Shown in pieces: positions 54,040 to 62,241 of a stretch of 64,000 nucleotides of DNA. The notes below the pieces were generated by a model. That model made no database searches and was not told where the DNA came from. It saw only the letters and a program-made list of their open reading frames with translations. The DNA lies in NCBI RefSeq assembly GCF_007746075.1, contig NZ_CP036339.1, forward strand, positions 124,001-188,000. The letters run 5' to 3'. Position 1 is the first letter of the stretch. Each line of letters begins with the position of its first letter. The stretch comes from Lacipirellula limnantheis. GTDB taxonomy: Bacteria; Planctomycetota; Planctomycetia; Pirellulales; Lacipirellulaceae. The translations under genes and the position numbers were made by a program.

Positions 54040-54419
54040 TTGTTATGCCTTCGCCTCATTTTCGGTGTAGTGGTTCGTCTAACGCCCCCCCCGAATGCCC
54101 CCCCACAGCGATGTGTCGCTCTGGCTAGCCTAAGAGTCGATGCAGGTTATATTGCGATCTACCACTCGCATGGCCACTTTCGACAATCTCGGATGCCACC
54201 ATCGCCTGTCAAGTCTTCTCATTGGAGTCTTCCTCCCCTGGCCTACTGAGGCCGTTCATTTACAATTGGGGCACGCCATGCCGATTGCGACGTGGCCTTT
54301 TGGTAAAGCAAGATCACCTGTCGACCGGACGCTCTAGAGCGATTAAGTCCGTTCATCTGCTGCGATTTGGTGGAGGTCGCAATGCGAGCCTGCCAAGTTT
54401 ATGCGTGAGAAAGTATCGC
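54040..54419. other. Intergenic, no gene seen
   Basis: Spacer upstream of the protease gene. Short overlapping frames only; a run of C (AACGCCCCCCCCG) near 54080 is the only striking sequence. Confidence 0.4.
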
Positions 54420-55076
54420 TTACTTTGGGTCAGTTTGTGAAAGCAGGTGAGATGAGGCGCATGAGTCGGGTGTCACGTCGTTCTGTGCTAGATACTCGAT
54501 TAGCTCGACGCACTTCATTCCCTGCACTCGCACATCAAACGTCATTCCATTAGGGCCGCGAGCTAAGCGTGTCCGGGCTTGCACAGCAATTCTCGCCAAT
54601 CGGTGATGATGGTTGCGCGCCTGGGATGGGGTATGGATTGCTCGATCCATAATTACTTCCTCAAATTCCGATGCCAGAAGAGCGAGGCTCGGATAACGGA
54701 ATGCATCAGGCCAAAGATACCGGCCATTTTGAACATCAATTGACATCATCGCAGCACGTTCGGCGACTTGTCTCGCACAACGAGCGTGACGTGCTAAATT
54801 TGCTTCGCGTGTTCGGGCTATACGCTTCATCTTCAACTCAAGTCTCTTAAGCTTGGCGGCGCGGGCCCGTTCGAGACGCCACTTGTGTAATTGCTCCCAT
54901 GTAAGAGCAGCGCGTGACTCTTCAAATTGAGCCACCCCTTCAGCCAATCGCAGTTCCGCTTGGGCAGATATTAGGTCGCCGGCTGCGGTGCTGTGATGGT
55001 GGTAGGCAACCACTTGAGCTTGCGCCTGCGTGGTAAAGACCGATGCCAACGCTAAAGTGAACAGGTAACGAGACAT
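54420..55076 (-). CDS. Exported Arg/Ala-rich helical protein
   Basis: 218 residues with a signal peptide (YLFTLALASVFTTQAQA). The mature part is almost entirely helical and rich in Arg, Ala, Leu and Glu (LTWEQLHKWRLERARAAKLK, RLELKMKRIARTREANLARH), so a coiled coil is likely at about 55-105. A short C-terminal strand pair (NGMTFDVRVQGMKCVELIEY) follows. No known family; periplasmic or surface location. TCTCCT-like spacing before the start is unremarkable. Confidence 0.65.
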   Translation of the reverse strand: MSRYLFTLALASVFTTQAQAQVVAYHHHSTAAGDLISAQAELRLAEGVAQFEESRAALTWEQLHKWRLERARAAKLKRLELKMKRIARTREANLARHARCARQVAERAAMMSIDVQNGRYLWPDAFRYPSLALLASEFEEVIMDRAIHTPSQARNHHHRLARIAVQARTRLARGPNGMTFDVRVQGMKCVELIEYLAQNDVTPDSCASSHLLSQTDPK

Positions 55077-56045
55077 CTGCTGAATCTCCTATTTGCAATG
55101 ACGCGATTCTGGAAGGGTTTACCATCTACAAGGCGGTACTCCCAACTGCCGCAGCAACTGAAAACGTGGACGCGTTGCGGCTCACATTACGAAAATCGCA
55201 AATTGGTCTCCCGAAGGTGACATGCAATCCGAAGTTTCTTTACCTTTCGCGACATCGGAAAGTTGCGTGGCTCAAAAACCAAGATCGAAATGGGCTGGCT
55301 TGAAACGTTAAGTCGTTAGCTTCAACGCCAGGTTGCTGCGAGCATCTAGCAGCGGCGAGAAATCCGCAAAATTATCGGGTGTTGCCGCATCATCATTGCT
55401 GTATCGCCGTCCCTTGAGCTGGCTTCGCCTTCTCGCTGAAGCGCGGGTTTCCTTTCACCCTACGACGAGGTATCGCCTTCGCACCGAGTATTGGCCGTGA
55501 AGGCGATTCCATCCGCTGGACGATTTTCCAGCGCCCGACGTGCCGGATTCTCGCCAAGTCGGCGATGCTCTCGCTCTAGTCAAAGCACTCTTCAGTCTTC
55601 TTGAGGCAGAATTGGCTGATCCGATAGTCCTTGGCCTGCCAAACCCTCAAGCGTGTGCCGCTGCGGTGGCGGCGGCCGGCCGGCGAAAGCGGCGAAGACG
55701 CTCCGGCTGCAGAAGCGACGCCGCGACCATCGCTTGCGGCACGACGCCCCTCGCTTATAGTTTCAGATGGCAGGCCCCTTTGTCGCAGCCGCAATCGGCA
55801 CGGGGCGTCAGAGGGCTCTGGTCGCTAACTTTCTGAAGCCGATCCCGCATCACCAAGGAGCCTCGCGTTACCCCTGGCTGCTGCCGGAGTGAAGCACTTA
55901 GTCGCCGTTTCATTCACGCTCAGCGACCCGTCGACGCTTTGGCGGTCGTCGATCGCTCGTGGGACGGGACGCAGCGTTTTCTCTCTCATCGTTAAGGCGG
56001 GCACTTGCACAATTGACGGTTGCAGCGCCAAAGAGCCGGTTTGAA
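55077..56045. other. Intergenic and degenerate transposon border
   Basis: About 970 bases from the exported protein start to the IS630 remnant. Frames on both strands between 55540 and 55836 are Arg/Ala rich and non-conserved. A minus-strand scrap ending RLRVWQAKDYRISQFCLKKT looks like the end of a protein but is not identified. Probably remains of mobile DNA. Confidence 0.4.
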
Positions 56046-56361
56046 TCCTTAACCGAGCGGTCTTGAAGTAGGAGCGTGTGAGTCGAATGTTCCGCGTCTG
56101 ATCGCTGAGCGAGGCTCGAACGGCGACGTCCAGGCCGTCGGCGTCGTCGGGGACGTAGTTCGCGAGCTTCGCGTACTTGGCGTGACTCCACATGGCTACG
56201 ACGGGATTGAGCTCCGGCGCGTCGGCCGGCAGCCGTTCGAACTCGATCAGCTTCCAGGCGGGCCCTGCGATCCGACTCTCGGCGGAGCGATGGACGTTCC
56301 ACCGATACCACACGATGATCAAGGGACGCCGAATCTTCCGCCGGAGTCGGCGGAGGAAGTC
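56046..56361 (-). pseudogene. IS630-family transposase, C-terminal piece
   Basis: The residues FLRRLRRKIRRPLIIVWYRW, NVHRS, IEFERLPADAPELNPVVAMW and HAKYAKLANYVPDD are the end of an IS630-type DDE transposase. The catalytic Glu in ELNPVEAMW is Val here. The piece starts at the left end of the IS3 element (56362), so that insertion split the gene; the N-terminal piece is at 58020-58446. Sequence after TARLR no longer matches. Confidence 0.8.
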
Positions 56362-56425
56362 TGAAGTGGACCCCAAAACCTGGACAGGCGATTCCCCGCT
56401 GGGGGCCCTATCAGGAGGTCAGAAC

Positions 56426-56716
56426 GTGGCAAAGAGGCGTCGGAGTTTTAGTGCGTCGTTCAAGGCGAAGGCGGCTTTGGCGGCTTGCCGGGGAGACAAG
56501 TCGACGGCTCAATTAGCAAGCGACTACGAGGTTCACGCGGGTCAGGTGACGGCATGGAAGAAGCACCTTCTCGCCGGGGCGGCGAGTTTGGTCGAGGACG
56601 GGCGGGGCCGGAAGCCGGACGACGGCGTGGCGGACGAGCAGGAGCTTTACGAGCAGATCGGCCGGCTGAAGATGGAGGTCGAGTGGTTGAAAAAAAAATC
56701 TGCCCAGCTCGATTGA
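56426..56716 (+). CDS. IS3-family orfA
   Basis: 96 residues from GTG 56426 with AGGAGG eight bases upstream. HTH of the family is visible in FSASFKAKAALAACRGDKST and SDYEVHAGQVTAWKKHLL; the end is VEWLKKKSAQLD. A run of nine A at 56690-56698 encodes the KKK and is the likely slippery site that joins to orfB. Confidence 0.85.
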   Translation: MAKRRRSFSASFKAKAALAACRGDKSTAQLASDYEVHAGQVTAWKKHLLAGAASLVEDGRGRKPDDGVADEQELYEQIGRLKMEVEWLKKKSAQLD

Positions 56717-56753
56717 CGGGAGGCGAGGATGTCTCGAACCGAATCACCCGGAG

Positions 56754-57058
56754 TTGTCGCTCGCTCGGCAGTGCGAGTTACTCGCGTTGCCGCGATCGAC
56801 GGCGTACTACCGACCCGTTGGCGAGAGCGCGGCGAACCTCGCGCTGATGCGGCAGATCGACCAGCAATATTTGGCGACGCCGTTCTATGGGAGTCGGCGA
56901 ATGGGAGACGTGTTGGGAGTCAATCGCAAGCGCGCGGGGCGATTGATGCGGCTGATGGGCTTGGAGGCGATTTATCCGAGACGACGCACGACTTGGCCAG
57001 GAGTCGGGCACAAGATTTACCTGTATTTACTGCGAAACGTGGCGATCCTGCGTCCCGA
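56754..57058 (+). pseudogene. IS3-family orfB, N-terminal piece
   Basis: From TTG 56754 (conserved frame opens earlier: GRRGCLEPNHPEL): LSLARQCELLALPRSTAYYR, FYGSRRMGDVLGVNRKRAGR, LMRLMGLEAIYPRRRTT, HKIYLYLLRNVAILRPD. It stops being IS3-like at 57059, where TGTGACCGCC of IS21 starts; the DDE core is missing. Confidence 0.85.
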
Positions 57059-58019
57059 TGTGACCGCCATTCCAAAAACGTAGCGCGCGGCTGGAGGTCT
57101 GGCGCCCGAATTCTGTAGCGCACAACCGTGCATTGTTTCGAGTTTGCGACACTGGGATCATCGTGGCAGCCGGCCGCAGGCCGGTTGCCGTCACTGATTA
57201 CTGAGTGCTCGTGAAGCGAGGCGGGCCAGGAGTGCTACGTAATATGGAGAAGTGGGCTGAGATCCGTCGCCGCGTATTAACTGGCGAGCTTAGTTGGCGG
57301 CAAGCGTGTCGCGAATACAAGTTGCACTGGGAGACAATTCAGAAGGTCCTGGCGTACGTCGAGCCGCCGGCTACCGGCGCGCCACGTCCCGGCCGCGGCC
57401 AAAGATGGAGCGCTTCCTGCCGCTGATCGCCGAGATTCTCGTGAGCGACGCGAAGGCGCCGAAGAAGCAGCGCCACACGGCGCAGCGGATCTTCGACCGG
57501 CTGGTTGCGGAGCACGCCTTCGACGGCTGTTACTCCAGCGTCAAGGAAGCTGTCCGCCAGTGGCGGCAAGGGGGCCAAGAAGTCTTCCTGCCGCTCTCCC
57601 ATCCTCCCGGCGAAGCGCAAGTCGACTTCGGCTTCGCCGAGGTCGACGTCGCTGGCGAGCGGATCAAGGCGGCGTTGTTCGTGATGACGCTCCCCTACTC
57701 GGACGCCGTCTTCATTCAGGCGTTCCGCCGAGAGTGCACCGAGGCCTTTCAAGAAGGTCATCGACGGGCGTTTGAGTTCTTTGGCGCCGTCCCGACGCGG
57801 ATCAGCTACGACAACAGCCGCGTGGCGATCGCCAAGATCACCGGCAGCCGCAGCCGTCAGCTGAAGAGCGAGTTCCTCCGGCTTCAAAGTCATTACCTGT
57901 TCCAAGCGCACTTCTGCCTGGTGCGCCGAGCCAATGAGAAGGGGAAGGTCGAAGGGCTCGTCGGGTTTACCCGCCGCAACTTCCTCGTCCCCGTGCCGCG
58001 CGGCCGGCGGAGCGCGGCG
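57059..58019 (+). mobile_element. IS21-family left-end fragment inserted in IS3
   Basis: Outer end TGTGACCGCCATTCCAAAAA at 57059, then GTAGCGCGCGGC and CTGTAGCGC, matching the end at 44193 with one difference in the first 20 bases. It carries istA with a frameshift. istB and the right end are absent; the sequence changes to IS630 at about 58020. Confidence 0.8.
57244..58019 (+). pseudogene. istA: istA (IS21 transposase), frameshifted and truncated
   Basis: The N-terminal HTH (MEKWAEIRRRVLTGELSWRQ) is in one frame up to about 57370. The rest continues one base out of phase (GYRRATSRPRPKMERFLPLI) without a stop between, so a one-base deletion is inferred. DDE residues are visible: VDFGFAEVDVAGERI, RISYDNSRVA, ANEKGKVEGLVGFTRRNFLV. 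Family sequence ends at about 58000; IstA usually has about 150 further residues. Confidence 0.85.
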
Positions 58020-58446
58020 AAGCACTCTGGCAAGTCCCACTCCTGGAGCGGCTTGGCATGATCAAAGCCCCCCGGCTTCTTCTCCAAGAGCGCCAGGCAG
58101 TGGACCGGTGGTGGCCCCGAGGGTATGCCACGTCGACCCGCCGGCGGATCACCGTCGCAATTCGCTCCCAGCTCTACAGGTCCGTCTTGAAGCCCGCGGC
58201 GAGAGGCCCGGCGACCACGAGGCCCACTAGGCCGTCCCGCTGCTCGACGCTGAGCTTGCTGACTCCGCAAGGATGCGGCGCGTCTCGACGCCGCCTTCGC
58301 GACAATCGTGTTTCCAACGCTTGACGCTGCTCCAGGTTCACGCCGAAGTGGTCGGCCGCCGTGCGAAGAGACTTCCCTGCCTGGAAGCTCTCCGCAGCGC
58401 GATGACGACGAGCTTCTAGCACCGTCGCACTGCCTGGAGGTCTCAT
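58020..58446 (-). pseudogene. IS630-family transposase, N-terminal piece
   Basis: Starts MRPPGSATVLEARRHRAAES and continues with a helix-turn-helix region (LRTAADHFGVNLEQRQ) and KLSVEQRDGLVGLVVAGPLA, followed in a shifted frame by RRRVDVAYPRGH. This is the HTH half of an IS630-type transposase whose C-terminal piece lies at 56046-56361. The centre was lost during insertion of IS3 and IS21. Confidence 0.7.
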
Positions 58447-58505
58447 GGCACTTATTGCGATGATAGCGACATACTGGGTGCGTTCGCCGCGCGAAGATCA
58501 ATAAG

Positions 58506-61103
58506 TCAACTGATTATCGACTCACCATGCTGCTGTTGGTCGAGGGACCTCACTATCGTCTGAAGTAAACCTTCAGCATCGTGAGCTGCGCCGTACGCAC
58601 CATTTGGAAGGCTTCGCCCCCCGTCAGTTTTCCCTAAGAAGAACAAGACATTCGTGTGAAGTCCGGCGGCTCTGATTTCGCTCAAGAAGTGCGTTGCCGC
58701 GTCAGTCGCACCTTTCGCATCAATACTTAATACAATGACATCGTATGTTATTACGCTAAGTCGCGCGTAAGCTGCTCGCAATGACGGGACCACCTCGACT
58801 ACGGTGCCAAGTGCGCGAAGTACGCTGGCAAGCGGCCGAGTATCCTCTGGATTCCCGTCGATCCACAGTACTGTGGCGCCCTTCAGTAGCGACTGTCGAT
58901 GCAACGCTTCGTAAAGCGCTGGTGCGACGCGAGCCTCGTCAATTACTTCCTGCGTATCCCTTGAGCTCGTGTCCTCACTCAAGGGATGAGTTTTAAGCCT
59001 CGTTCGTCGCTGTACGCCCAGCAACCAGCGACCTAAACCACCGAGCGTGGGTCCATCCCCCACCATGCGCTTACCGTCAATTGCTCGCTGCAAGTCGTTG
59101 GCCAGTTCTCTGGCAGATTGGTAGCGGTTCTCAGGTAACTTTTCTAAACACTTGAGCGTTATACGGGCGAGAGTATCGGAGATATTTCTATTTAGTTCCT
59201 GCGGCGGGCGCGGCTTCGCGAACTTAGCTTGCCGGATCAACGATAGAGCGTTGCCATTGAAGGGAAGTTCGCCGGTCAGGAGTTCATACACTATGAGCCC
59301 CAACGAGTAAATATTGCTCCGCGGATCGGCCTTCGCGGGAGGGTCTAGCAGCAGTTCCGGGGCTAAATATCTCAACGTTCCCACGGGTTGCGGCGAAGCA
59401 TCACCGAAGCCCATTAAATATGGCTCGTGAAGCCGATCCGTTGGTCGGCGACCGCTGCTTCCCTGCACTAGGATATTCTCTGGAATCAGGTTTGGATGAA
59501 TCACCTTGCGTTCGTGAATGTAATGCAGAAGCTCAGCAATCTTCATACAGAGTTTAAGGTACGTTACGATCTCGCACGGATAGGTTCGCTTCCTCCACTT
59601 GGATAGCGACTCACCTCTGATCGACCCGTCGATCACCACCAAAACAGTCTCGTCAGTGACCAGGACTTTTTGGACGACTTGCATGTTGGGATGGTCAAGA
59701 AACGAAGTAATTGTCGCCTCTTGAGAACACTTGCGAATGTTCTGCTCGTCGTCTTTATGAAGGACTCTGACGGCAACCATACGGCCAGACTTCACGTCGT
59801 GCGCAAACCAAGCCGATGTCCCAAGGCCGAAGCCTATTGGTTTAATCAGTTTGTAGTCACCGATCCGTTTATTTAGGAACTCGCGCTTATTGTGATAATG
59901 CGTTGATGTGAACTCGTCCAAAGCCAACATCACCTGGCCCGCATCAGCTGGCCGATCTTCTGCTGCCAAGCTCATCAATCTAGCGATAATCGCATCAAGC
60001 GTACTCGGAACATCCGAGTTAAGGGCTGATGCATTAGGTAAAGGGTCCGGCTGCTTGCTCAGAACGTGGGTCGCGCGAACTAATGCCGAAACTGGTGGCG
60101 ATGCAGTTACTAGGTGATACAGAGAAGCGCCTAGGGAATAGAGATCACTACGCGGATCGGTCCCACTTCCATCGTATTGCTCGAGCGGAGCATACGGCAC
60201 AGTGAACCCCGCCAGACTATTTAGTAAACCTGGTGGCGCGTTGTGCCCCCCACCCTTAGCCAAACCGAAGTCTACTAGGACGGTTCTGTTGCGATCTCGA
60301 AGAATCACATTGTGGGGCTTAACGTCACGATGAACTGTGGGTGGGTCATGAGAGTGGAGATAAGAGAGGACTTGGCAAAGCTGCCTTGTCCAGGAGACTG
60401 CCTGGTCTACTGCTACGGGAGTTGGATTCTTTCCATCGACAAAATGGGCTAACGTTTGCCCAGAAATGTACTCCATTACCAAAAACTGCCCGCGTTCATC
60501 ATCGAAGAAATCGATGACTCGAGGCAGTGACGGGTGAGCAAGGTTTTGGAGAACCTTTGCCTCTCGCTGGATTGCGCAAATTGCTCGAATATCGTCTGTA
60601 GTCCGCTGTTTAATGGCAACGGCCGTGCCACATCTAGTATCGATTGCCTCATAAACGGCGCCCATCCCTCCACTTCCAATAGGTCTCTCGATGCGGTAGT
60701 GGTCCCCGATAACCGCACCATGACCAAGTTTAAGTATTTTGTTCGGACCAATTGCGACAAGTTTAGGTTGCGCGGCGAGTGTGCTTAGATCCGTTCTGCC
60801 TACCACACCCACGACCAAAGTCTCGTACTTACTGAATGTTGCAAGCAATTCGTCCCTTATATCGTCATTGGCCTTGACCAAATCACTTACGGGATCTTTA
60901 ACCCCGTAAGTCTTGAGCTTTTCAATGGCTACCAGCGTTAATTCTAAAAGCAGCCGATCTCGCGCGACGGCGTCTACGCGATTCAAGAACTTCTGGAGGC
61001 TAGGGGCTTCGTTGTTGACTATTGATTGTTCCAACTCGTCGCATACACCATCAATTTGACGCGTAAGCACCAATGCGATTTTCGTAGCGGTACCTTCATC
61101 CAT
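58506..61103 (-). CDS. Ser/Thr kinase with pseudokinase and receiver-like domain
   Basis: 865 residues from ATG 61103 (AGAGG six bases upstream, 25 bases after the sigma-factor stop). Residues 1-130: helical, no known domain. First kinase about 137-405: G-loop GSGGMGAVY, Lys 165 in VAIK, HRD at 258-260, DFG (VDFGLAKG). Second kinase fold about 410-690 lacks key residues: VAVRV instead of VAIK, HPN at 536-538 instead of HRD, GFG instead of DFG, so it is a pseudokinase. C-terminal about 745-850: ATVLWIDGNPEDTRPLASVL and YDVIVLSID resemble a receiver domain. No membrane helix seen, unlike many PknB-type kinases. It probably controls the adjacent sigma factor by phosphorylation. Confidence 0.88.
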   Translation of the reverse strand: MDEGTATKIALVLTRQIDGVCDELEQSIVNNEAPSLQKFLNRVDAVARDRLLLELTLVAIEKLKTYGVKDPVSDLVKANDDIRDELLATFSKYETLVVGVVGRTDLSTLAAQPKLVAIGPNKILKLGHGAVIGDHYRIERPIGSGGMGAVYEAIDTRCGTAVAIKQRTTDDIRAICAIQREAKVLQNLAHPSLPRVIDFFDDERGQFLVMEYISGQTLAHFVDGKNPTPVAVDQAVSWTRQLCQVLSYLHSHDPPTVHRDVKPHNVILRDRNRTVLVDFGLAKGGGHNAPPGLLNSLAGFTVPYAPLEQYDGSGTDPRSDLYSLGASLYHLVTASPPVSALVRATHVLSKQPDPLPNASALNSDVPSTLDAIIARLMSLAAEDRPADAGQVMLALDEFTSTHYHNKREFLNKRIGDYKLIKPIGFGLGTSAWFAHDVKSGRMVAVRVLHKDDEQNIRKCSQEATITSFLDHPNMQVVQKVLVTDETVLVVIDGSIRGESLSKWRKRTYPCEIVTYLKLCMKIAELLHYIHERKVIHPNLIPENILVQGSSGRRPTDRLHEPYLMGFGDASPQPVGTLRYLAPELLLDPPAKADPRSNIYSLGLIVYELLTGELPFNGNALSLIRQAKFAKPRPPQELNRNISDTLARITLKCLEKLPENRYQSARELANDLQRAIDGKRMVGDGPTLGGLGRWLLGVQRRTRLKTHPLSEDTSSRDTQEVIDEARVAPALYEALHRQSLLKGATVLWIDGNPEDTRPLASVLRALGTVVEVVPSLRAAYARLSVITYDVIVLSIDAKGATDAATHFLSEIRAAGLHTNVLFFLGKTDGGRSLPNGAYGAAHDAEGLLQTIVRSLDQQQHGESIIS

Positions 61104-61128
61104 CTGAACCTCTGAAGTGGAGAATTCG

Positions 61129-61707
61129 TCAAGCGTTCCGACTGTTGCTCCACTCGTCACGGATTCTGTTGAGTTTGCGAATGACAGTACGTGTGGTGCA
61201 GCCGAGTGACCGAGCGATTTCCTCGTTTGTATATCCTTGTAGTTTCAGTTGGACAATTGTTATCAATGTCGAGTCACCGAGGCTCGCAAGTCTAACTTCA
61301 AGTTCATCCGCAACTTCGCGGATGAACTCTGGAGTCGGGGAGCTACCGATGTAAGCTTCAAGTTTAGATGCATATTCTTCGCGATCCGGAGTTTTATTCC
61401 CTGCAAGCTGTCGGCGCTGCTCATCGATAACTTTGCGAGCGGTAATCGTCAGCAATAATGGCCAGAGTCCGTTGCGATCGGTCAAATCGGGAAAGTGATC
61501 GCCTCGGATTCCCAGCATTACGCTTTTCATGGCGCTCAGAGCAACGTCCTCCCCCGTACGATCTCTAGCTAGATGTCCGAGTCGTGCACTAGCGATGGCG
61601 ACGATTCTAGCGAAGTAACGGTTCCAAAGTTCTTGCGCTGCAATGTCACTTTCGTTACGCAACGCGTGGATCCAGCTTGTGACTGAACCCTCGGAATTCG
61701 AATCCAT
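61129..61707 (-). CDS. ECF-type RNA polymerase sigma factor
   Basis: 192 residues. Region 2 (AQELWNRYFARIVAIASARL, RTGEDVALSAMKSVM) and region 4 with its HTH (ITIVQLKLQGYTNEEIARSL, GCTTRTVIRKLNRIR) are separated by a 45-residue linker. It is the type that planctomycetes pair with Ser/Thr kinases. The kinase gene follows 25 bases after the stop, so the pair is an operon. No anti-sigma factor is visible, which supports control by the kinase. Confidence 0.92.
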   Translation of the reverse strand: MDSNSEGSVTSWIHALRNESDIAAQELWNRYFARIVAIASARLGHLARDRTGEDVALSAMKSVMLGIRGDHFPDLTDRNGLWPLLLTITARKVIDEQRRQLAGNKTPDREEYASKLEAYIGSSPTPEFIREVADELEVRLASLGDSTLITIVQLKLQGYTNEEIARSLGCTTRTVIRKLNRIRDEWSNSRNA

Positions 61708-62241
61708 CGAGGTATCGCCTCCAGGTCTTATTTGCAGTGCAAGGGACGCCGCATTTAATGTGTTGTCTTGGCCGGCAGTTCAAGTGGAATTGTCGGGGCT
61801 GATTTTTTTAGAGACTTCGTTCTCGGTTTCTATTCGTTCTAAAAAACAGCAGAAGGGGCAGGCCGGGGTCTAGGGGCGGCAACGAGCGTGCATTTTACGG
61901 GCACGACGCCCGGGAAATCCCGACAGGACGTCCGCACGCCTCCCGGCGGTCCCTGACGTCCGCCTCGCAACGCTTAAAGGACTTTCACCCACAATCTACC
62001 AAGAAAGTCTCTCACATCGCAATTTCTAGGAAACTTGAGCTATACAGTGTCACTAATAACGTCGTTCCTTCGATTCTAATAATGTTGACCGAAGATGTTC
62101 GTTACAGCGAGCGGAGCCGCTGCCCGTCATTCAAATGATCAGCGTATGCGTGGCCGCTCGTTTGCTTCGGAACGTCATGGGCTATCGCAGTATCAAAAAG
62201 CCAGGACCGTCGCTCCACCGCCATCCCTGACTGGGTTCTCT
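61708..62241. other. Divergent intergenic region, no gene seen
   Basis: Between the sigma factor start and the TPR gene start. Contains GC-rich short hairpins near 61905-61950 and an AT-rich tract near 62020-62080. Promoters of both genes should lie here. Confidence 0.4.

Larger units (their letters stand above)
56362..57058 (+). mobile_element. IS3-family fragment inserted in IS630
   Basis: Left end TGAAGTGGACCCCAAAACC at 56362, the typical IS3-type terminus, next to the IS630 piece. It carries orfA and the first part of orfB. The right part is lost where IS21 starts at 57059. Confidence 0.82.

Noticed and set aside
55540..55836. 98-codon plus-strand frame in the degenerate border
   Set aside because: Ala/Arg-rich composition, overlapping minus-strand frame equally open, no similarity recognised.
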